A DNA stretch of 64,000 nucleotides, from contig PABI01000056.1 of assembly GCA_002699125.1 (NCBI GenBank), positions 21,892-85,891 of the forward strand. Direction: 5' to 3'. Below, one piece after another: positions 36,598 to 45,588 of this stretch. The position numbers were made by a program, and so were the translations under genes. Under the pieces are notes generated by a model that was not told the DNA's origin, ran no database searches, and saw only the letters and a program-made list of their open reading frames with translations. This DNA is from Anaerolineaceae bacterium (GTDB lineage Bacteria > Chloroflexota > Anaerolineae > Promineifilales > Promineifilaceae). How positions within the stretch are numbered: position 1 is the stretch's first letter; the number at the start of each line of letters is the position of its first letter.

Positions 36598-37215
36598 CTA
36601 CTTTTTCCAGGCGTCCAAAACCATCTGTACCGCCTGGGGGATTAACTTACCAAACCGCCCCTGGCCGACCGGCAGTTCCGGGTTGTTGGCCAGATGCAGC
36701 TCCGTGAGGCCATGCTGGAAGGCGATGTAAAGATCACGCGCTTCTTCATACGGAATGTCCAACGTAATTTCTTCGCGCTCCAAAATTTGCATAAACTGAC
36801 CTCGTATTGAATCTAACCGGGCCAGGCTGACCGCCATGCTCTCTTCTGAGGGCACAAAGCCGGGAACCGGCCGTTGAAACATAAGCTGGTACAAATCCTG
36901 GTTTTCCTGGGCAAACTGCATGTAGGTGCGCAGAGCGCTTTCCAGGTTTTCTCGCAAGGTGCTGTTCTGGTTCGGCCGTTCGTCCATCTGGTGGCCGAAT
37001 TCCAAAAACCCCCGCCGGAACAGCTCATCGTAGATGTCGTTTTTGCTGTCGAAGTAGGTATACAGGGAAGGGGTGCGCATCCCCAGCCGTTTGGCGATCA
37101 CGCCCAGGCTGAGCGCGGCCACACCGTTTTCCTGCATCTCCTCGCGGGCGATGCTGAGTATCTTTTCAATGGTTTCTTGTCTTACCTGTTCTCGTCTAGT
37201 GAGTTGTTTAGCCAT
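36598..37215 (-). CDS. TetR-family transcriptional regulator
   Basis: Protein of 205 aa. The helix-turn-helix segment reads KILSIAREEMQENGVAALSL followed by IAKRLGMRTPSLYTYFDSKNDIYDEL, the classical TetR DNA-binding domain. The remaining 140 residues match the TetR_C_33-like ligand domain of the WHG type in length. It is the first gene of an operon with the DinB-like enzyme, and a palindrome overlaps its own promoter, so autorepression is likely. Confidence 0.9.
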   Translation of the reverse strand: MAKQLTRREQVRQETIEKILSIAREEMQENGVAALSLGVIAKRLGMRTPSLYTYFDSKNDIYDELFRRGFLEFGHQMDERPNQNSTLRENLESALRTYMQFAQENQDLYQLMFQRPVPGFVPSEESMAVSLARLDSIRGQFMQILEREEITLDIPYEEARDLYIAFQHGLTELHLANNPELPVGQGRFGKLIPQAVQMVLDAWKK

Positions 37216-37221
37216 GTAAAT

Positions 37222-37273
37222 CCTAATACCGTTAAGTTTTCCTAATACTATTAGGTAAATTGGATTTTGTCAA
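37222..37273 (-). promoter_or_regulatory. Autoregulatory promoter and two operators of the tetR operon
   Basis: On the minus strand TTGACA (37273-37268) and TAGTAT (37250-37245) are 17 bp apart. The perfect 15-bp palindrome CCTAATACTATTAGG at 37241-37255 covers the -10 box. A degenerate copy, CCTAATACCGTTAAG, lies at 37222-37236, 19 bp away toward the gene. Tandem operators of this kind are usual for TetR repressors. Confidence 0.85.
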
Positions 37274-37350
37274 GACCCAATTTAAGAGATTGGACCAATT
37301 TATTCTAGGGAAGGCTTTTATAAATTAGACATTATTGGAAATAACTTTAT

Positions 37351-37416
37351 GTCACGCAAAGACGCAAGGGAACCAATATTTTTTCTCCTTTGCGACTTCG
37401 CGTGTTTGCGTGAGAC
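37351..37416. repeat. Dispersed ACGCAAAGACGCAAG repeat pair
   Basis: CACGCAAAGACGCAAGG (37353-37369) faces CCTTTGCGACTTCGCGTG about 20 bp away, forming an imperfect hairpin. It belongs to the same family as the repeats at 2853 and 63852. Confidence 0.6.
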
Positions 37417-37490
37417 TGCTTATCTTCCGATACTCTCTATTGCAAATTGGTCCAATCTTGTGTTGTCAGGCCATGATAAAATAGTGGACC

Positions 37491-38267
37491 ATGGACACTG
37501 CCCAGTTTCGCTTTTATGCTGACCTGAATGATTTTTTGCCGCCGGCGCAGCGGCAACGGCCGTTTCGCCAGCCGGTTTATGATGAGAGGCAATCGGTGAA
37601 ACATCACATCGAGTCGCTGGGGGTGCCGCATACAGAGGTTGAGGTAATTTTGGTGAACGGCCGTTCCGTAGATTTCAACTATCTGGTGCAGGCAGGCGAT
37701 CAGGTTAGCGTCTATCCGCCGTTTCACGCCATTGACGTGTCGCCGCTGGCGGCATTACGGCCGTCGCTCACTCCGCCCCATCGCTTTCTGCTGGACAATC
37801 ATTTAGGCAAGCTGGCCCGCTATCTACGGCTGCTGGGGTTGGATACGCTGTACGCGGCCAATCACGTGGACGATGCCGAACTGGCCCGCATCGCCCATGA
37901 GGAAGAGCGCATCTTGCTGACGCGGGATCGCGGTTTGCTAAAGCGGGGCAATGTGGTTTATGGGTATTGTTTGCGCACGCGGGACTCAATGGGGCAGTTA
38001 ACGGCCGTTCTCCACCGCTTCCAACTCCACGACGAAATAAACCCCTGGACCCGCTGCCTGCGCTGCAATGGCCTGCTGCGACCTGTGGAAAAAGAAACCA
38101 TTTTGCACCGCCTGGAGCCCAAAACAAAGCGCTATTTCGATGAATTCCGCCTGTGTGAATCTTGTGGGCAGATTTATTGGCAAGGCTCCCACTTCGCCCG
38201 CCTGCAAAGGATTGTTGATAAGGCGTATGACGCAGGTGACAGTCACCGACAAACTACGTTTGTGTGA
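37491..38267 (+). CDS. Mut7-C family RNase-like protein with ubiquitin-like N-terminus
   Basis: Protein of 258 aa. The first 90 residues form a ubiquitin-like beta-grasp (Mut7-C_ub) with FRFYADLNDFLPP and VEVILVNGRSVDFNY. Residues 100-250 are the Mut7-C domain, a PIN-fold RNase relative: FLLDNHLGKLARYLRLLG, LARIAHEEERILLTRDRGLL and a zinc ribbon (CLRCNG and CESCGQ). RNA cleavage is plausible but untested. TGATAAAAT lies eight bases before ATG 37491 and there is no Shine-Dalgarno, so the mRNA may be leaderless. The end overlaps the converging methyltransferase by 14 bp. Confidence 0.85.
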   Translation: MDTAQFRFYADLNDFLPPAQRQRPFRQPVYDERQSVKHHIESLGVPHTEVEVILVNGRSVDFNYLVQAGDQVSVYPPFHAIDVSPLAALRPSLTPPHRFLLDNHLGKLARYLRLLGLDTLYAANHVDDAELARIAHEEERILLTRDRGLLKRGNVVYGYCLRTRDSMGQLTAVLHRFQLHDEINPWTRCLRCNGLLRPVEKETILHRLEPKTKRYFDEFRLCESCGQIYWQGSHFARLQRIVDKAYDAGDSHRQTTFV

Positions 38268-38961
38268 GGTGATTGTCACCTTTGGCAGGCTTACGGCCGA
38301 AGACCTGATCGTAATCTTGCTGCCAGGGGTTGGTGTGGACTTCTTCCAGACCCAGCCCGGTGAGCACGGCTTCAAACTGCGCCACGTTGCGGTAGCGACC
38401 TACAAACAGCTTCGCCTCGCTGCCCTTGCGCCGGGTGACCAGCAACGTGCCGCCCGGCTTCAGCACCCGCACCATCTCTTGCAAAGCGGCCGTATCCGAC
38501 GGGAAAAATTCCAGCGCTTCAAGGCAGGTCACTAAATCAAACTGGTCGTAGGCAAAGGGGAGCCGGTCGGCTGTCTGCTGCACCAAACTGGCACGATGGC
38601 CATACGGCTGTAACTTCACCAACGCAATCCGCAGCATCTTCTCCGACGCATCCAGTCCGACGACACGGCCGTTGAACGTGGGCGCATCCAGCAAAAAGCT
38701 GGGCAGCCGCCCGGTGCCCGTCGCCACATCCAGCACCAGCGGATTTTGCACCCGGCGCAGGCGCACGAGCAGCGGCCGTATCACAAAAAATTGTTCGGCG
38801 TCCGGGTCAAACTCCTTGATGCGGTCGTACTTGTGGGCCGTGATGTCGTACAGCCACACCACCACTCGCCGCCCCAGGTAAACACCTTCCGTGGTTACCA
38901 ATAACCAGTAGATTATGGCGGCGAGAACGGCCGTTGTGAGAATGATCGCGATCCAGTGCAT
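38254..38961 (-). CDS. Class I SAM-dependent methyltransferase with N-terminal membrane helix
   Basis: Protein of 235 aa. A hydrophobic helix at about 4-24 anchors it to the membrane. The SAM-binding motif LVLDVATGTGRLPSFLL near residue 75 and the motif-II-like ECLEALEFFPSDT near 145 identify a Methyltransf_11-type enzyme, close to UbiE/menaquinone-type or phospholipid methyltransferases in pattern. Substrate is unknown. It has no operon partner and overlaps the Mut7-C gene tail to tail. Confidence 0.8.
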   Translation of the reverse strand: MHWIAIILTTAVLAAIIYWLLVTTEGVYLGRRVVVWLYDITAHKYDRIKEFDPDAEQFFVIRPLLVRLRRVQNPLVLDVATGTGRLPSFLLDAPTFNGRVVGLDASEKMLRIALVKLQPYGHRASLVQQTADRLPFAYDQFDLVTCLEALEFFPSDTAALQEMVRVLKPGGTLLVTRRKGSEAKLFVGRYRNVAQFEAVLTGLGLEEVHTNPWQQDYDQVFGRKPAKGDNHLTQT

Positions 38962-39007
38962 TTTCAGTAATCAGTGGTCAGTGGGTCAGTTTACTAAACG
39001 TTGGTAG

Positions 39008-39472
39008 TCACGGGCTTTCGGTTAACAACCAGGGCAAATTGCCCGTAAATTCCAATTGAAGAACAGGCTTTGGAAAATCTTTTGCAACAAGATTTATTTT
39101 TGTTGTGAAGCCGATATAAAAATCTTCGTCAAGTTGCCGAAAGTTTGCTTGCCGTGTTCTATCATCAATGTGTAAAAAACTCTCATCACCTTGTACTATT
39201 CGACCGGTAACATGATACCAACCACCGTACAGATGAATACCTGTTTTTAATTCACCCAGCTCATAAACTTCTGCCGCCTTTTTTATATCCACCCCTAACT
39301 TTGCTAATATGCCACCGAATTTTTTCGGCAAGCCTGGAACAGCTTCTTCAAAATTTCGACAGTACAGGCAACCACATGAAGCTGAGGGTGTGAGCATTTT
39401 AGTATAAAACGCAATTGTTCTTGCTCTATCAACCTCAATTATCCAATCCAGTATCTTTACTTGTTCAACCAT
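39008..39472 (-). CDS. Conserved-looking hypothetical protein
   Basis: Protein of 154 aa with no signal or membrane segment. It has a CGCLYCRNF cluster near residue 35 that could bind a metal, and a mixed alpha/beta pattern with repeated Trp, Tyr and Phe in the second half (GGWYHVTGR, EDFYIGF). I cannot assign a family. It lies between a methyltransferase and an SDR gene on the same strand with gaps of 46 and 57 bp. Confidence 0.55.
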   Translation of the reverse strand: MVEQVKILDWIIEVDRARTIAFYTKMLTPSASCGCLYCRNFEEAVPGLPKKFGGILAKLGVDIKKAAEVYELGELKTGIHLYGGWYHVTGRIVQGDESFLHIDDRTRQANFRQLDEDFYIGFTTKINLVAKDFPKPVLQLEFTGNLPWLLTESP

Positions 39473-39529
39473 TTATTTGAAACTGCCTTGATAATGAGCA
39501 GAAAGACCTTTCTGACTCCTGATAATTGA

Positions 39530-40534
39530 TCACGACAAATATCCCTCGTCACGTAGCCAATTCTCCGTAATCTGCATGCCTTCTTCAATTGAGACGCGGG
39601 ATTGAAAGCCGAGCTGTTCCTGAGCTTTGGTGGGGGGGAATTCGGCTTTGAGGGCGTACATGCGCAGGCGGGGTCGATTGAGTGGTAGATCGAGGCCCAG
39701 GAGTTGGTTGAGGGTAACCAGAATGTGGGCAGCCCAGAACGGGATGCGGCGTGGCTTTTTGCCGCACATGTTGCCATAAAACCCAAACCACTCATTAAAC
39801 GTCACCACGGGATCGCACATGTTGTACGCTTCACCGGCGGCTTGGGGGTGAACGGCCGTCAACAGCATCCCATCGATCAAATTATCAATAAAAACCGGGT
39901 AGGCATGCCCCGTGCCATCACCAAAAATGACCGGCGTCCCTTTGCACACCAGCTTGAGCATGTTGATCGTCCAGCTTTGCGCCCGTGGCCCATAAACCAG
40001 GCCAGGGCGAACGGCCGTTACTTCAATCCCCAGCTCCTTGCCTAGCTCAAAAGCACGAATCTCACCCAGGGCTTTGGTACGGCCGTAAATCACCTCCTGC
40101 TCCGTGTCCAGCGGCTGGTCTTCATTAACGTGCAGAACCTTGGGCGGATGGCCGTAGGCGGCAATGGAACTAACGTGGACAAACCGCTTCACGCCAGCCT
40201 CCGCTGCCAGTTGGACAGCCAGAGCCGTGGCCGCCACGTTCAGCGCATACGCTTTTTGTTCGGTGCCGTGCCGCCCCAGCCAGGCGGCCACGTGAAACAC
40301 AATCTCCTGGCCTTGCATTGCCTGGCGCATGGCATCCTCGTCCAGCAAATCGGCATGTTGCAGCGTCACGCCCGCTTCCACGACCTGCGGCACCGCGTCC
40401 AGATTGCGCCCGGTGCCGGTCACGATGGCCCCTTCTTCCCGTGCCAGCCGTTCGGCCAGCCGCCCGCCAATAAAGCCGGTGGCCCCGGTGACTAAAACTT
40501 TTTTATCTTTGAGTGCATGGTTAATCATCGTCAT
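39530..40534 (-). CDS. NAD(P)-dependent epimerase/dehydratase (extended SDR)
   Basis: Protein of 334 aa from ATG 40534. The glycine-rich motif VLVTGATGFIGGRLAERLA near 16 and the catalytic YGRTK near 150 mark an active extended SDR, close to 3-beta-hydroxysteroid dehydrogenase/isomerase-type or nucleotide-sugar epimerase enzymes. The open frame continues to 40621 but the extra residues are not homologous; TACAAT lies seven bases before ATG 40534, so that start and a leaderless mRNA are preferred. Substrate is unknown. Confidence 0.85.
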   Translation of the reverse strand: MTMINHALKDKKVLVTGATGFIGGRLAERLAREEGAIVTGTGRNLDAVPQVVEAGVTLQHADLLDEDAMRQAMQGQEIVFHVAAWLGRHGTEQKAYALNVAATALAVQLAAEAGVKRFVHVSSIAAYGHPPKVLHVNEDQPLDTEQEVIYGRTKALGEIRAFELGKELGIEVTAVRPGLVYGPRAQSWTINMLKLVCKGTPVIFGDGTGHAYPVFIDNLIDGMLLTAVHPQAAGEAYNMCDPVVTFNEWFGFYGNMCGKKPRRIPFWAAHILVTLNQLLGLDLPLNRPRLRMYALKAEFPPTKAQEQLGFQSRVSIEEGMQITENWLRDEGYLS

Positions 40535-40593
40535 GAGGCAGATTGTAGTGGAAAAGGGAACGGCCGTCATGCCAATTTTATCTTCGCGTGGAT

Positions 40594-40634
40594 AAACAAA
40601 AAGAACGGCCGTATCCCGCAAGATACGGCCGTTC
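40594..40634 (-). terminator. Terminator made of two ACGGCCGT copies
   Basis: On the minus strand a perfect 13-bp stem, GATACGGCCGTTC (left arm GAACGGCCGTATC, 40603-40615/40622-40634) with a six-base loop, is followed by TTTTTGTTT (40602-40594). It ends the transcript of the permease gene at 40663. Confidence 0.85.
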
Positions 40635-40662
40635 CAAACAAAAGGAGGGTTGGTTATTGTGT

Positions 40663-42639
40663 TTAAGGCGTGGGTTGTGGGGTGGAAGACGGCCGTTTAA
40701 CACCGTTGCCGTTTTCTTCAATCACAGCCGGAATATGATACGGTACGTCAATTACAATCACGTCTTCCCGATTGCGCAGTTCGCGGCGCAAAATGTTGGC
40801 CGTCTGGTTGTGCAGCACGTTGGCCATGTTGTCCTCCGGCACAAATTCGGGAATGACAATTGTTACCAGCTGATCATCAAACTCCAGCCGGTTCACCCGG
40901 TCCACGTAATCGACCAGCGGCGACAAAATGTCCCGGTAATCATAATCAATAATCACTAACTTGATGCCGCTGGTTAGCTTGGGGAACCGCGCCCAGCGTC
41001 GCTCAATCCGCTCATGCACCTCGGATGTGGTGGCTACGCATACCGCCCGTACATCCGTAGCAATTAGCCTGGCGTATTGCAGCGCCCGCAGCGTGCCGCG
41101 ATGCACATCGGCAATCGGCACAATGGCCACATTGGCCACATCCATCAGCTCTTCCTCAGAAAAAGCCTCTGTGCTTAATGTGCAGGCCACTTTTTCATAA
41201 TGCTTATGGATTGTATTGAACATAAAAACCAGCAGGGGAATTGCCAGCGCCACAATCCACGCCCCATCAATAAATTTGGTGGCCAGCAAGATGATAAAGA
41301 CAATCCCGGTGGTAATGGCTCCCACCGTGTTCAGTGCCTTTTTCCAGCGCCAGGTGCGTTCGTGATGAATCTCCGTATTGTCTGTCTGCCCCGTTTCGCC
41401 CGGTTTTAGCTGTCCTACCTTGCTCATCAGGCGCGACATGCCCGCCTGCGACAGCGTAAAGCTTAGCATCACGCCCAGCGCATACAGCGGCAGCATCGCA
41501 ATTTCATCCGCCTGGAACACAACGACGATGATGGCGGAAATGACAGCCAGCACTAAAATGCCAGAGCTGTAAACCAGCCGGTCACCCCGATTTTGCATCC
41601 AGCGCGGCAAAAAGCCATCCTTGGCCAGGAAGGAACTCAGGCGTGGGAAATCCTGGTAACCTGTGTTTGCCGCCAGGAACAGAATCAGAGCCGTAAAGAT
41701 TTGGACCCAATAATAGATAATGCCGCCGCCGGTTATCTGCCGCGTCATTTGGGACAGGATGCTTTCGCCATGCTCCAGGGGAACCAGGTGCATTCTGGTA
41801 GACAGAAACGTGATACCCACAAACAGCGACATGGCGATGGCGCCCATGGCTACCATTGTTTTGGCTGCATTATGAGATTCCGGCGGTTGAAACGCCTTTA
41901 CCCCATTGCTGATTGCTTCGATGCCGGTGAGGGCGGTACAGCCACCGGCAAAAGCGCGCAGCAGCAGCCAGATATAGGCAAAACCTACCAGTGAACTGGT
42001 AGCGGGCACGCTGTTTTCAAACGTAGGCAGGGGGGATAAGCCAAACAATCCCACGTAACGGGCCATGCCGATGACGATAGTGAGCAAAACGCCGCCAACA
42101 AACGCATAAGTGGGCAGCGCAAAAATTGTGCCGCTCTCCCGCACACCGCGCAGGTTCACCCAGGTAATTAAGGCAATGGCCAGCAGCGCGATGGCCACGC
42201 GGTAATCAAACGCCTCAGGCACGGCCGAAGTTAACGCCCGCACTCCAGCCGACACCGACACGGATACTGTCAGGATGTAATCGGTGAGCAAGGCACCCCC
42301 GGCCAGCAGGGAGGGGAACTTGCCCAGATTGTCTTTGGCGACGGTATAAGCGCCGCCGCCATCAGGGTAGTGCAAAATGGTTTGGATGTAGCTGAAGATA
42401 ACCATCAGCACCAGGGTCGCCACGCCCATGGCCAACGGTAACGTCATGCGCAGGGCACCGCTGCCCAGCACGATAATCACGCTCATGATGGCTTCTGTTG
42501 CATATGCGTTGCTGCTAATGGGATCAGAAGCAAAAACGGCCAAGGCACGCACCTTATCCAGCCGTTCATGAATTTCCTGGCTGGTTGGGAATGGTTTGCC
42601 AATCAGCACACGTTTGATGTCGGGAATGTCAATTGCCAT
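40663..42639 (-). CDS. APC-superfamily permease, KimA-like potassium importer candidate
   Basis: Protein of 658 aa. About 12 transmembrane helices (residues 30-460) follow RVLIGKPFPTSQEIHERL. The pattern ALAVFASDPISSNAYATEAI and the PDGGGAYTVAKDNLG segment fit the family of B. subtilis KimA (formerly YdaO). A cytoplasmic C-terminal domain of about 180 residues with IVPIADVHRGTLRALQYAR resembles a USP-like regulatory domain. In other bacteria KimA imports potassium and is controlled by c-di-AMP. The neighbouring kdpD and kdpE genes support a potassium role; an amino acid permease is the alternative. Confidence 0.8.
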   Translation of the reverse strand: MAIDIPDIKRVLIGKPFPTSQEIHERLDKVRALAVFASDPISSNAYATEAIMSVIIVLGSGALRMTLPLAMGVATLVLMVIFSYIQTILHYPDGGGAYTVAKDNLGKFPSLLAGGALLTDYILTVSVSVSAGVRALTSAVPEAFDYRVAIALLAIALITWVNLRGVRESGTIFALPTYAFVGGVLLTIVIGMARYVGLFGLSPLPTFENSVPATSSLVGFAYIWLLLRAFAGGCTALTGIEAISNGVKAFQPPESHNAAKTMVAMGAIAMSLFVGITFLSTRMHLVPLEHGESILSQMTRQITGGGIIYYWVQIFTALILFLAANTGYQDFPRLSSFLAKDGFLPRWMQNRGDRLVYSSGILVLAVISAIIVVVFQADEIAMLPLYALGVMLSFTLSQAGMSRLMSKVGQLKPGETGQTDNTEIHHERTWRWKKALNTVGAITTGIVFIILLATKFIDGAWIVALAIPLLVFMFNTIHKHYEKVACTLSTEAFSEEELMDVANVAIVPIADVHRGTLRALQYARLIATDVRAVCVATTSEVHERIERRWARFPKLTSGIKLVIIDYDYRDILSPLVDYVDRVNRLEFDDQLVTIVIPEFVPEDNMANVLHNQTANILRRELRNREDVIVIDVPYHIPAVIEENGNGVKRPSSTPQPTP

Positions 42640-42684
42640 ACGATGTAAAAAACCACCTTTTGTTTGTCATACTTTTCTCTCGTG

Positions 42685-42712
42685 AAAAAACACCCAGGCC
42701 GGGTGTTTTTTT
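42685..42712. terminator. Bidirectional terminator-like hairpin between permease and kdpD
   Basis: AAAAAACACCC (42685-42695) and GGGTGTTTTTTT (42701-42712) form an 11-bp stem with an AGGCC loop and A/T tracts on both sides. It lies in the leader of the permease gene if its promoter is the TTGACC-17-GAGTAT at 42741-42713, so an attenuator is possible. Confidence 0.55.
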
Positions 42713-42738
42713 CATACTCAACGATACAATTTTTTTGG

Positions 42739-42790
42739 TCAAGAAAGGGTTAAGATGGTTTTGCAGGGTATCAAGAAAGTATAAAGATGG
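42739..42790 (+). promoter_or_regulatory. Direct-repeat pair, candidate KdpE box 1
   Basis: TCAAGAAAGGGTTAAGATGG (42739-42758) and TCAAGAAAGTATAAAGATGG (42771-42790) are 32 bp apart. Within each, AAGA recurs 11 bp apart, the spacing of OmpR/PhoB-family half-sites. It lies between the permease and kdpD. A matching pair is at 46622-46673. Confidence 0.6.
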
Positions 42791-42921
42791 GGCAAAGTGG
42801 CTGGTTGTGGCTTACAATGGCAACAACGAATTAAAGTAAACAACGAATATTTTGCCGTCGTTATTTTTCGTTTGTTACAAAATTCGATGTAAACATCCTG
42901 ATAGGTGATCCTGAAAAGAGT

Positions 42922-45585
42922 ATGGATTCCAATTCTAAGTCAACATTGTTACCTGAAAACCTGCCGCCCAAAGACGGGCAGGTGCAGGGCAAGCTGAATA
43001 TTTTTTTGGGTTATGCTGCTGGCGTGGGCAAAACGTATGCCATGCTGGAGGCGGCGCTGCTGCGTCAGGCGGAGGGTGTGGATGTGGTGGTGGGCTTTGT
43101 GGAGACACACGGCCGTTCCGAAACTGACGCCCTTTTGGCCAACCTGGAAATCATCCCGCGTCGTCCCATCACCGTGCGCGACAGCGTGCGGTTTGAGATG
43201 GATACCGATGCCGTTTTGGCCCGGCAGCCCCAGGTGGTGTTGGTGGATGATCTGGCTCACACCAACGCGCCTGGCTTGCGGCATGCCCATCGCTACCAGG
43301 ATATACAGGAACTGCTCAGCGCCGGCATTGATGTTTACGCCACCGTTAACGTGCAGCACCTGGAGAGCCTGAAGGATGTCGTGGCCCGCATTACAGACTA
43401 TACAGAACATGAGACGATCCCCGACAGCGTGTTGGATGAGTCTGATGAAATTGAGCTGATCGATTTACCCATTAGCGAGCTGCTAGACCGCCTGGAAGCA
43501 GGGAAAGTTTACTTGCCCGAACCAAAAGGGCGGACGATGCAGAAATTTTTTCGGCGAGGTAACCTGACGGCGCTGCGCGAGATTGCCCTGCGGCGGGCGG
43601 CTGACCGCATCGACGCCCAAATGCGGGCTTACATGCAGCGCCATGCTATTGCCGGGCCGTGGCCTGCCGGGGAGCGTTTGTTGGTAGGCATTAGCAGCAG
43701 CCCATTGAGCGAGCGGTTGGTGCGTACAACGCGGCGGCTGGCGGTGCGGCTCAATGCGGAATGGATTGCTGCCTATGTGGAAACGCCGGGCTACATGAAG
43801 CTGCCCCAGGCAGACCGGGACCGGGTGACGCAAACGTTGCAGTTGGCTGAATCATTGGGGGCGCAGACGGTGCGGTTAAACGGCCGTTCCGTGGCTGAAA
43901 CGCTGGTCAACTATGCTCTCAACCGCAACGTCACCCGCATTGTGGCCGGAAAGCCGCTGCTCCCCCGCTGGCGCGAACTTCTGCAAGGCGGTTCCCTCAT
44001 CGACCAAATCGTGCGCCTCAGCCAGGATTTGGACGTGTACATTATCAGCGGTACCTCGACGGGACGGCCGTTGGCAGCCGGCACCAAAACCCGCGCGTCG
44101 GGCATCGACTGGCGGCCGTTTTGGTGGAGCATTGGCCTGGTGGTGGCCGCGACGTTGATTGGGCTGCCGTTACGGCCGTTTATCAATCCCACCAATCTCG
44201 TTATGCCCTATCTGGTAGCCGTGATTCTGGCCGCAGTCTGGCTCAGCCGTGCCCCGGCCATTCTCGCCTCGCTGCTCAGCGTCATTGCCTTTGATATTAT
44301 TTTTGTGCCGCCTTACTATGCCTTTGCCGTAGACGATGCCGAATATTTGCTCACCTTTGCCGGCCTGCTGACAGTGGGATTGGTTATCAGCACCCTTACC
44401 GCCCGGGCGCGCGAGCAGGAGATGGCTGCCCGCCGCCGCGAACGGCAAACGGCCGCCCTTTACGAACTGAGCCAGAAGTTAGCCGTGGTAACAGATTTAA
44501 GTGCGATTGCGCAAACGGCCGTAAACCATATGCAAGAAACTTTGGGTAATCCGGCCGCTCTCTTCTTGCCTGATGAGGCAGCAGACGGCCTGATCCTCCA
44601 CGCCAAAACAGTGGAATTCCAACTGGAAAAAGACAGCCTGGCCGTGGCCCGCTGGGTATTCCGACACAGGCAGGTAGCCGGTCATCATACCGACACGCTC
44701 AGCAGTGTTGATGGCACCTATCTGCCGTTGATCAGCTCCGGGCAAGGGGTTGGTGTGCTGGCGGTGGAGTTTACCCAAAGCGAAACGCCGCTCACCGGCG
44801 AGCAAAACCGGCTGCTGCTCTCCTACGCCAGCCAGGTGGCGCTGGCGCTGGAGCGGGCCCGGCTGGCCGAGCAAGCCCGGCAGGCGCACCTGCTTTCAGA
44901 AACAGAAAAGCTGCAAACGGCTTTGCTCAACGCCATCTCCCATGATTTGCGCACGCCGCTGGCGGCCATTACCGGTGTGCTCAGCAGCCTGCATGATGAT
45001 GATGCACTGCTGTCACAAGAAGCGCGCCACGAAATGGTGAGCACGGCCTGGGAAGAGGCGCGGCGGCTCAACCGGCTGGTGGGCAACCTGCTGGACATGA
45101 CCCGCTTGGAATCGGGGGCGCTCAAAGTGGTTTGCCAGCCGTCAGACGTGGAGGATTTAGTGGGAGCGACGCTGGCCCAGATGCCTAACCGGGTGACAGG
45201 TCGAATCCTGCAAATAGAAATTCCTACAGGGCTACCGCTCATCGACATTGACTTTACTTTAATGGTGCAGGTGCTGGTTAACTTGCTGGATAACGCCATG
45301 AAATATGCGCCGCCGGAGGAACCCATCACCATTCAGGCTAGTCAGGAAGGAGACGAGGTGATTCTGGCGGTAAAGGACCGGGGGCCGGGTCTACCGGAGG
45401 CTGAGCTGGAGCATGTATTTGATCGCTTTTTTCGTGTTAATGCAGAAGGGATTAGCGGGACGGGATTGGGTTTGTCGATTGCTAAGGGGATTGTGGAGGC
45501 GCATAACGGCCGTATCTGGGCCGAAAATCGTCAGGAAGGGGGTGCAGCGTTCAGCCTGGCGCTGCCCGTTACCCGGACTGATTAA
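42922..45585 (+). CDS. kdpD: KdpD-type sensor histidine kinase
   Basis: Protein of 887 aa, full length. The N-terminal KdpD domain has Walker A GYAAGVGKT near 30 and VVLVDDLAHTN near 107; a USP domain follows (about 245-375), then four transmembrane helices of the DUF4118 type (400-495), a GAF domain (515-650), HisKA with HDLRTPLAAITG near 675, and HATPase_c with NLLDNAMKYAP and GTGLGLSIAKG. It senses potassium or turgor and phosphorylates KdpE. AAAAGAG precedes the ATG. It ends 3 bp from the converging kdpE gene; no kdpFABC is present. Confidence 0.95.
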   Translation: MDSNSKSTLLPENLPPKDGQVQGKLNIFLGYAAGVGKTYAMLEAALLRQAEGVDVVVGFVETHGRSETDALLANLEIIPRRPITVRDSVRFEMDTDAVLARQPQVVLVDDLAHTNAPGLRHAHRYQDIQELLSAGIDVYATVNVQHLESLKDVVARITDYTEHETIPDSVLDESDEIELIDLPISELLDRLEAGKVYLPEPKGRTMQKFFRRGNLTALREIALRRAADRIDAQMRAYMQRHAIAGPWPAGERLLVGISSSPLSERLVRTTRRLAVRLNAEWIAAYVETPGYMKLPQADRDRVTQTLQLAESLGAQTVRLNGRSVAETLVNYALNRNVTRIVAGKPLLPRWRELLQGGSLIDQIVRLSQDLDVYIISGTSTGRPLAAGTKTRASGIDWRPFWWSIGLVVAATLIGLPLRPFINPTNLVMPYLVAVILAAVWLSRAPAILASLLSVIAFDIIFVPPYYAFAVDDAEYLLTFAGLLTVGLVISTLTARAREQEMAARRRERQTAALYELSQKLAVVTDLSAIAQTAVNHMQETLGNPAALFLPDEAADGLILHAKTVEFQLEKDSLAVARWVFRHRQVAGHHTDTLSSVDGTYLPLISSGQGVGVLAVEFTQSETPLTGEQNRLLLSYASQVALALERARLAEQARQAHLLSETEKLQTALLNAISHDLRTPLAAITGVLSSLHDDDALLSQEARHEMVSTAWEEARRLNRLVGNLLDMTRLESGALKVVCQPSDVEDLVGATLAQMPNRVTGRILQIEIPTGLPLIDIDFTLMVQVLVNLLDNAMKYAPPEEPITIQASQEGDEVILAVKDRGPGLPEAELEHVFDRFFRVNAEGISGTGLGLSIAKGIVEAHNGRIWAENRQEGGAAFSLALPVTRTD

Positions 45586-45588
45586 GCT

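Noticed and set aside
42640..42921. Possible c-di-AMP (ydaO) riboswitch before the KimA-like permease
   Set aside because: The gene family is often controlled this way, but I could not match the conserved core of that riboswitch on either strand. Only a terminator-like hairpin and direct repeats are seen.
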